Of a stretch of DNA of 64,000 bases, positions 63,217 to 64,000 are shown in pieces. Made by a program: the position numbers and the translations under genes. Origin of the DNA: Sphingomonas sp. Lineage in GTDB: Bacteria > Pseudomonadota > Alphaproteobacteria > Sphingomonadales > Sphingomonadaceae. Positions within the stretch are counted from its first letter, which is position 1; each line of letters starts with the position of its first letter. The notes below the pieces were generated by a model, which made no database searches, was not told the origin of the DNA, and saw only the letters and a list, made by a program, of their open reading frames with translations. The stretch lies in contig NZ_JAFKMA010000001.1 in assembly GCF_017304635.1 (NCBI RefSeq), positions 124,001 to 188,000 on the forward strand. The letters run 5' to 3'.

Positions 63217-63221
63217 AGGAG
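63217..63221 (+). promoter_or_regulatory. infC ribosome-binding site fixing an AUC start
   Basis: AGGAG at 63217-63221 lies 8 nt before ATC 63230 (ideal spacing), but 21 nt before the first in-frame ATG (63243). An upstream TATATT at 63194-63199 may be a separate infC promoter. Confidence 0.65.
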
Positions 63222-63229
63222 CTCTACCT

Positions 63230-63775
63230 ATCCCACCGCCCATGATGCGCCGGCCGATGCAGGCGCCGCCGATGAACGGCCCCCGATTCAACGAATTCAT
63301 CCAATCGCCCAAGGTCCGCGTGATCGACCATGAGGGCGAGAATCTCGGCGTGATGTACACGCGCGAGGCAATCGAGCAGGCCGCCGAGGTCGGGCTCGAC
63401 CTTGTCGAGGTGTCGCCCAACGCCGATCCGCCGGTGGCCAAGTTCCTCGACGTCGGCAAGTTCAAGTACGAGGCGCAGAAGAAGGCGAACCTCGCCCGCA
63501 AGTCGCAGAAGACGCAGGAGATCAAGGAGATCAAGATGCGTCCGAACATCGACGACCACGACTACGACACCAAGATGAAGAAGGTCGTCGAATTCATCGG
63601 CGAAGGTGACAAGGTGAAGGTCACGATGCGCTTCCGCGGTCGCGAGCTCAGCCACGGCCAGCTCGGCATGGCGGTGCTCCAGCGCGTGGCGGAACAGGTC
63701 AACGAAGTGGCGAAGGTCGAGGCCTATCCCCGCATGGAAGGTCGCCAGATGCTGATGGTGCTGGCGCCGAAGTGA
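63230..63775 (+). CDS. infC: Translation initiation factor IF-3
   Basis: About 181 residues from ATC 63230 ([10 protein letters not shown]). N-terminal domain with [22 protein letters not shown], a Lys-rich linker helix ([24 protein letters not shown]), and C-terminal domain ending [19 protein letters not shown]-3 rejects non-canonical start codons, and infC classically begins with such a codon (AUU in E. coli), giving autorepression; AUC here would serve the same role. 74 bp after thrS, the classic thrS-infC order. ATG 63243 is the alternative. Confidence 0.93.
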   Translation: MPPPMMRRPMQAPPMNGPRFNEFIQSPKVRVIDHEGENLGVMYTREAIEQAAEVGLDLVEVSPNADPPVAKFLDVGKFKYEAQKKANLARKSQKTQEIKEIKMRPNIDDHDYDTKMKKVVEFIGEGDKVKVTMRFRGRELSHGQLGMAVLQRVAEQVNEVAKVEAYPRMEGRQMLMVLAPK

Positions 63776-64000
63776 TGTCGTGCGCAGCGAGGTGAGAATG
63801 CCTCGCTGCGTCGCTGCTTACGAGCCCATCGTTCTCGAGGATCGGCGGCGATGCCTGTCACGCGATTTTCGCAGGCATCGGACCTTCTCGATCGCATTCC
63901 GTCTGATCGGCGACTTTCGAACAGCGGGCGATGCCGAACTCGCTGATCTGCAACTCGGCGGATGATGCTGGCCGCTGGCGATGTTCCGCCGCATAAAATC
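63776..64000. other. Window end: two inverted repeats, no gene identified
   Basis: After infC come a 10-bp-stem hairpin CGCAGCGAGG (63783-63792)/CCTCGCTGCG (63801-63810), without a U-tract, and CGATGCCTG (63849-63857)/CAGGCATCG (63872-63880). A 61-codon frame here has no coding character. rpmI/rplT do not follow within the window. Confidence 0.5.

Noticed and set aside
63780-63965. 61-codon frame after infC
   Set aside because: Contains two inverted repeats and no ribosome-binding site or motif; does not resemble rpmI.

Overview
The window is about 64 kb of GC-rich DNA from an alphaproteobacterium, most likely a sphingomonad (Sphingomonas or a close relative). The pointers are the TonB-dependent receptors with VTGSR/VTAQ N-termini, the complete ybgC-tolQRAB-pal block, an HslV with a short propeptide, many short palindromic repeats between genes, and several small secreted families typical of that group. 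This is inferred from protein character; no 16S gene is present.

Layout. 1-7.8 kb: a partial sulfotransferase-like gene divergent from a TauD-type dioxygenase, then clpB divergent from an M16 zinc protease. 7.8-13.8 kb: repeats, an aldehyde dehydrogenase, yebC, and ruvC-ruvA-ruvB, with ruvA and ruvB split by a GIY-YIG cassette and a GFA-family gene. 13.9-18.9 kb: ybgC-tolQ-tolR-tolA-tolB-pal, closed by a strong terminator. 19-25 kb: an SPFH/ribbon-helix-helix/hydrolase/membrane-protein operon, an S1/P1 nuclease, and an ECF sigma factor with a membrane partner. 25-32 kb: two metal-uptake blocks, namely PepSY protein + TonB receptor behind Fur-like boxes, and Mop + ModE-like regulator + a second TonB receptor behind a Mo-box-like site. 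32-37 kb: two DUF4139 proteins, an NagX/HGSNAT-like membrane protein and a DUF6445 protein. 37.8-42 kb: ECF sigma/anti-sigma, fasciclin and two Tat-exported ferritin-like (PCC13-62) proteins. 42.5 kb: tRNA-Tyr. 42.7-50 kb: M28 peptidase, rlmB, 2Fe-2S ferredoxin, AlkA-like glycosylase, GT-C-like membrane protein, mntH, holin. 50-52 kb: hslV-hslU. 52-58 kb, mostly minus strand: small secreted proteins, gloA-gloB, a TPR protein and hydrolases, and a membrane protein/XRE/hydrolase operon with a palindromic operator. 58-60.4 kb: divergent mpl and ldcA, which act in sequence in murein recycling. 60.5-63.8 kb: thrS behind a threonine-codon leader peptide and attenuator, then infC, which appears to start at an AUC codon.

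Most interesting: (1) a nearly leaderless thrS attenuator with five consecutive Thr codons and mutually exclusive hairpins; (2) a GIY-YIG nuclease gene between perfect 27-bp inverted copies of a palindromic repeat inside the ruv operon; (3) a split ModE (separate Mop and DNA-binding proteins) next to a TonB receptor with a Mo-box-like promoter element, suggesting TonB-dependent molybdenum uptake; (4) palindromic repeats that supply Shine-Dalgarno sequences or even the start codon of ruvC, tolR and hslU.

Everything here was read by eye. Family names come from motif recognition, not database searches.
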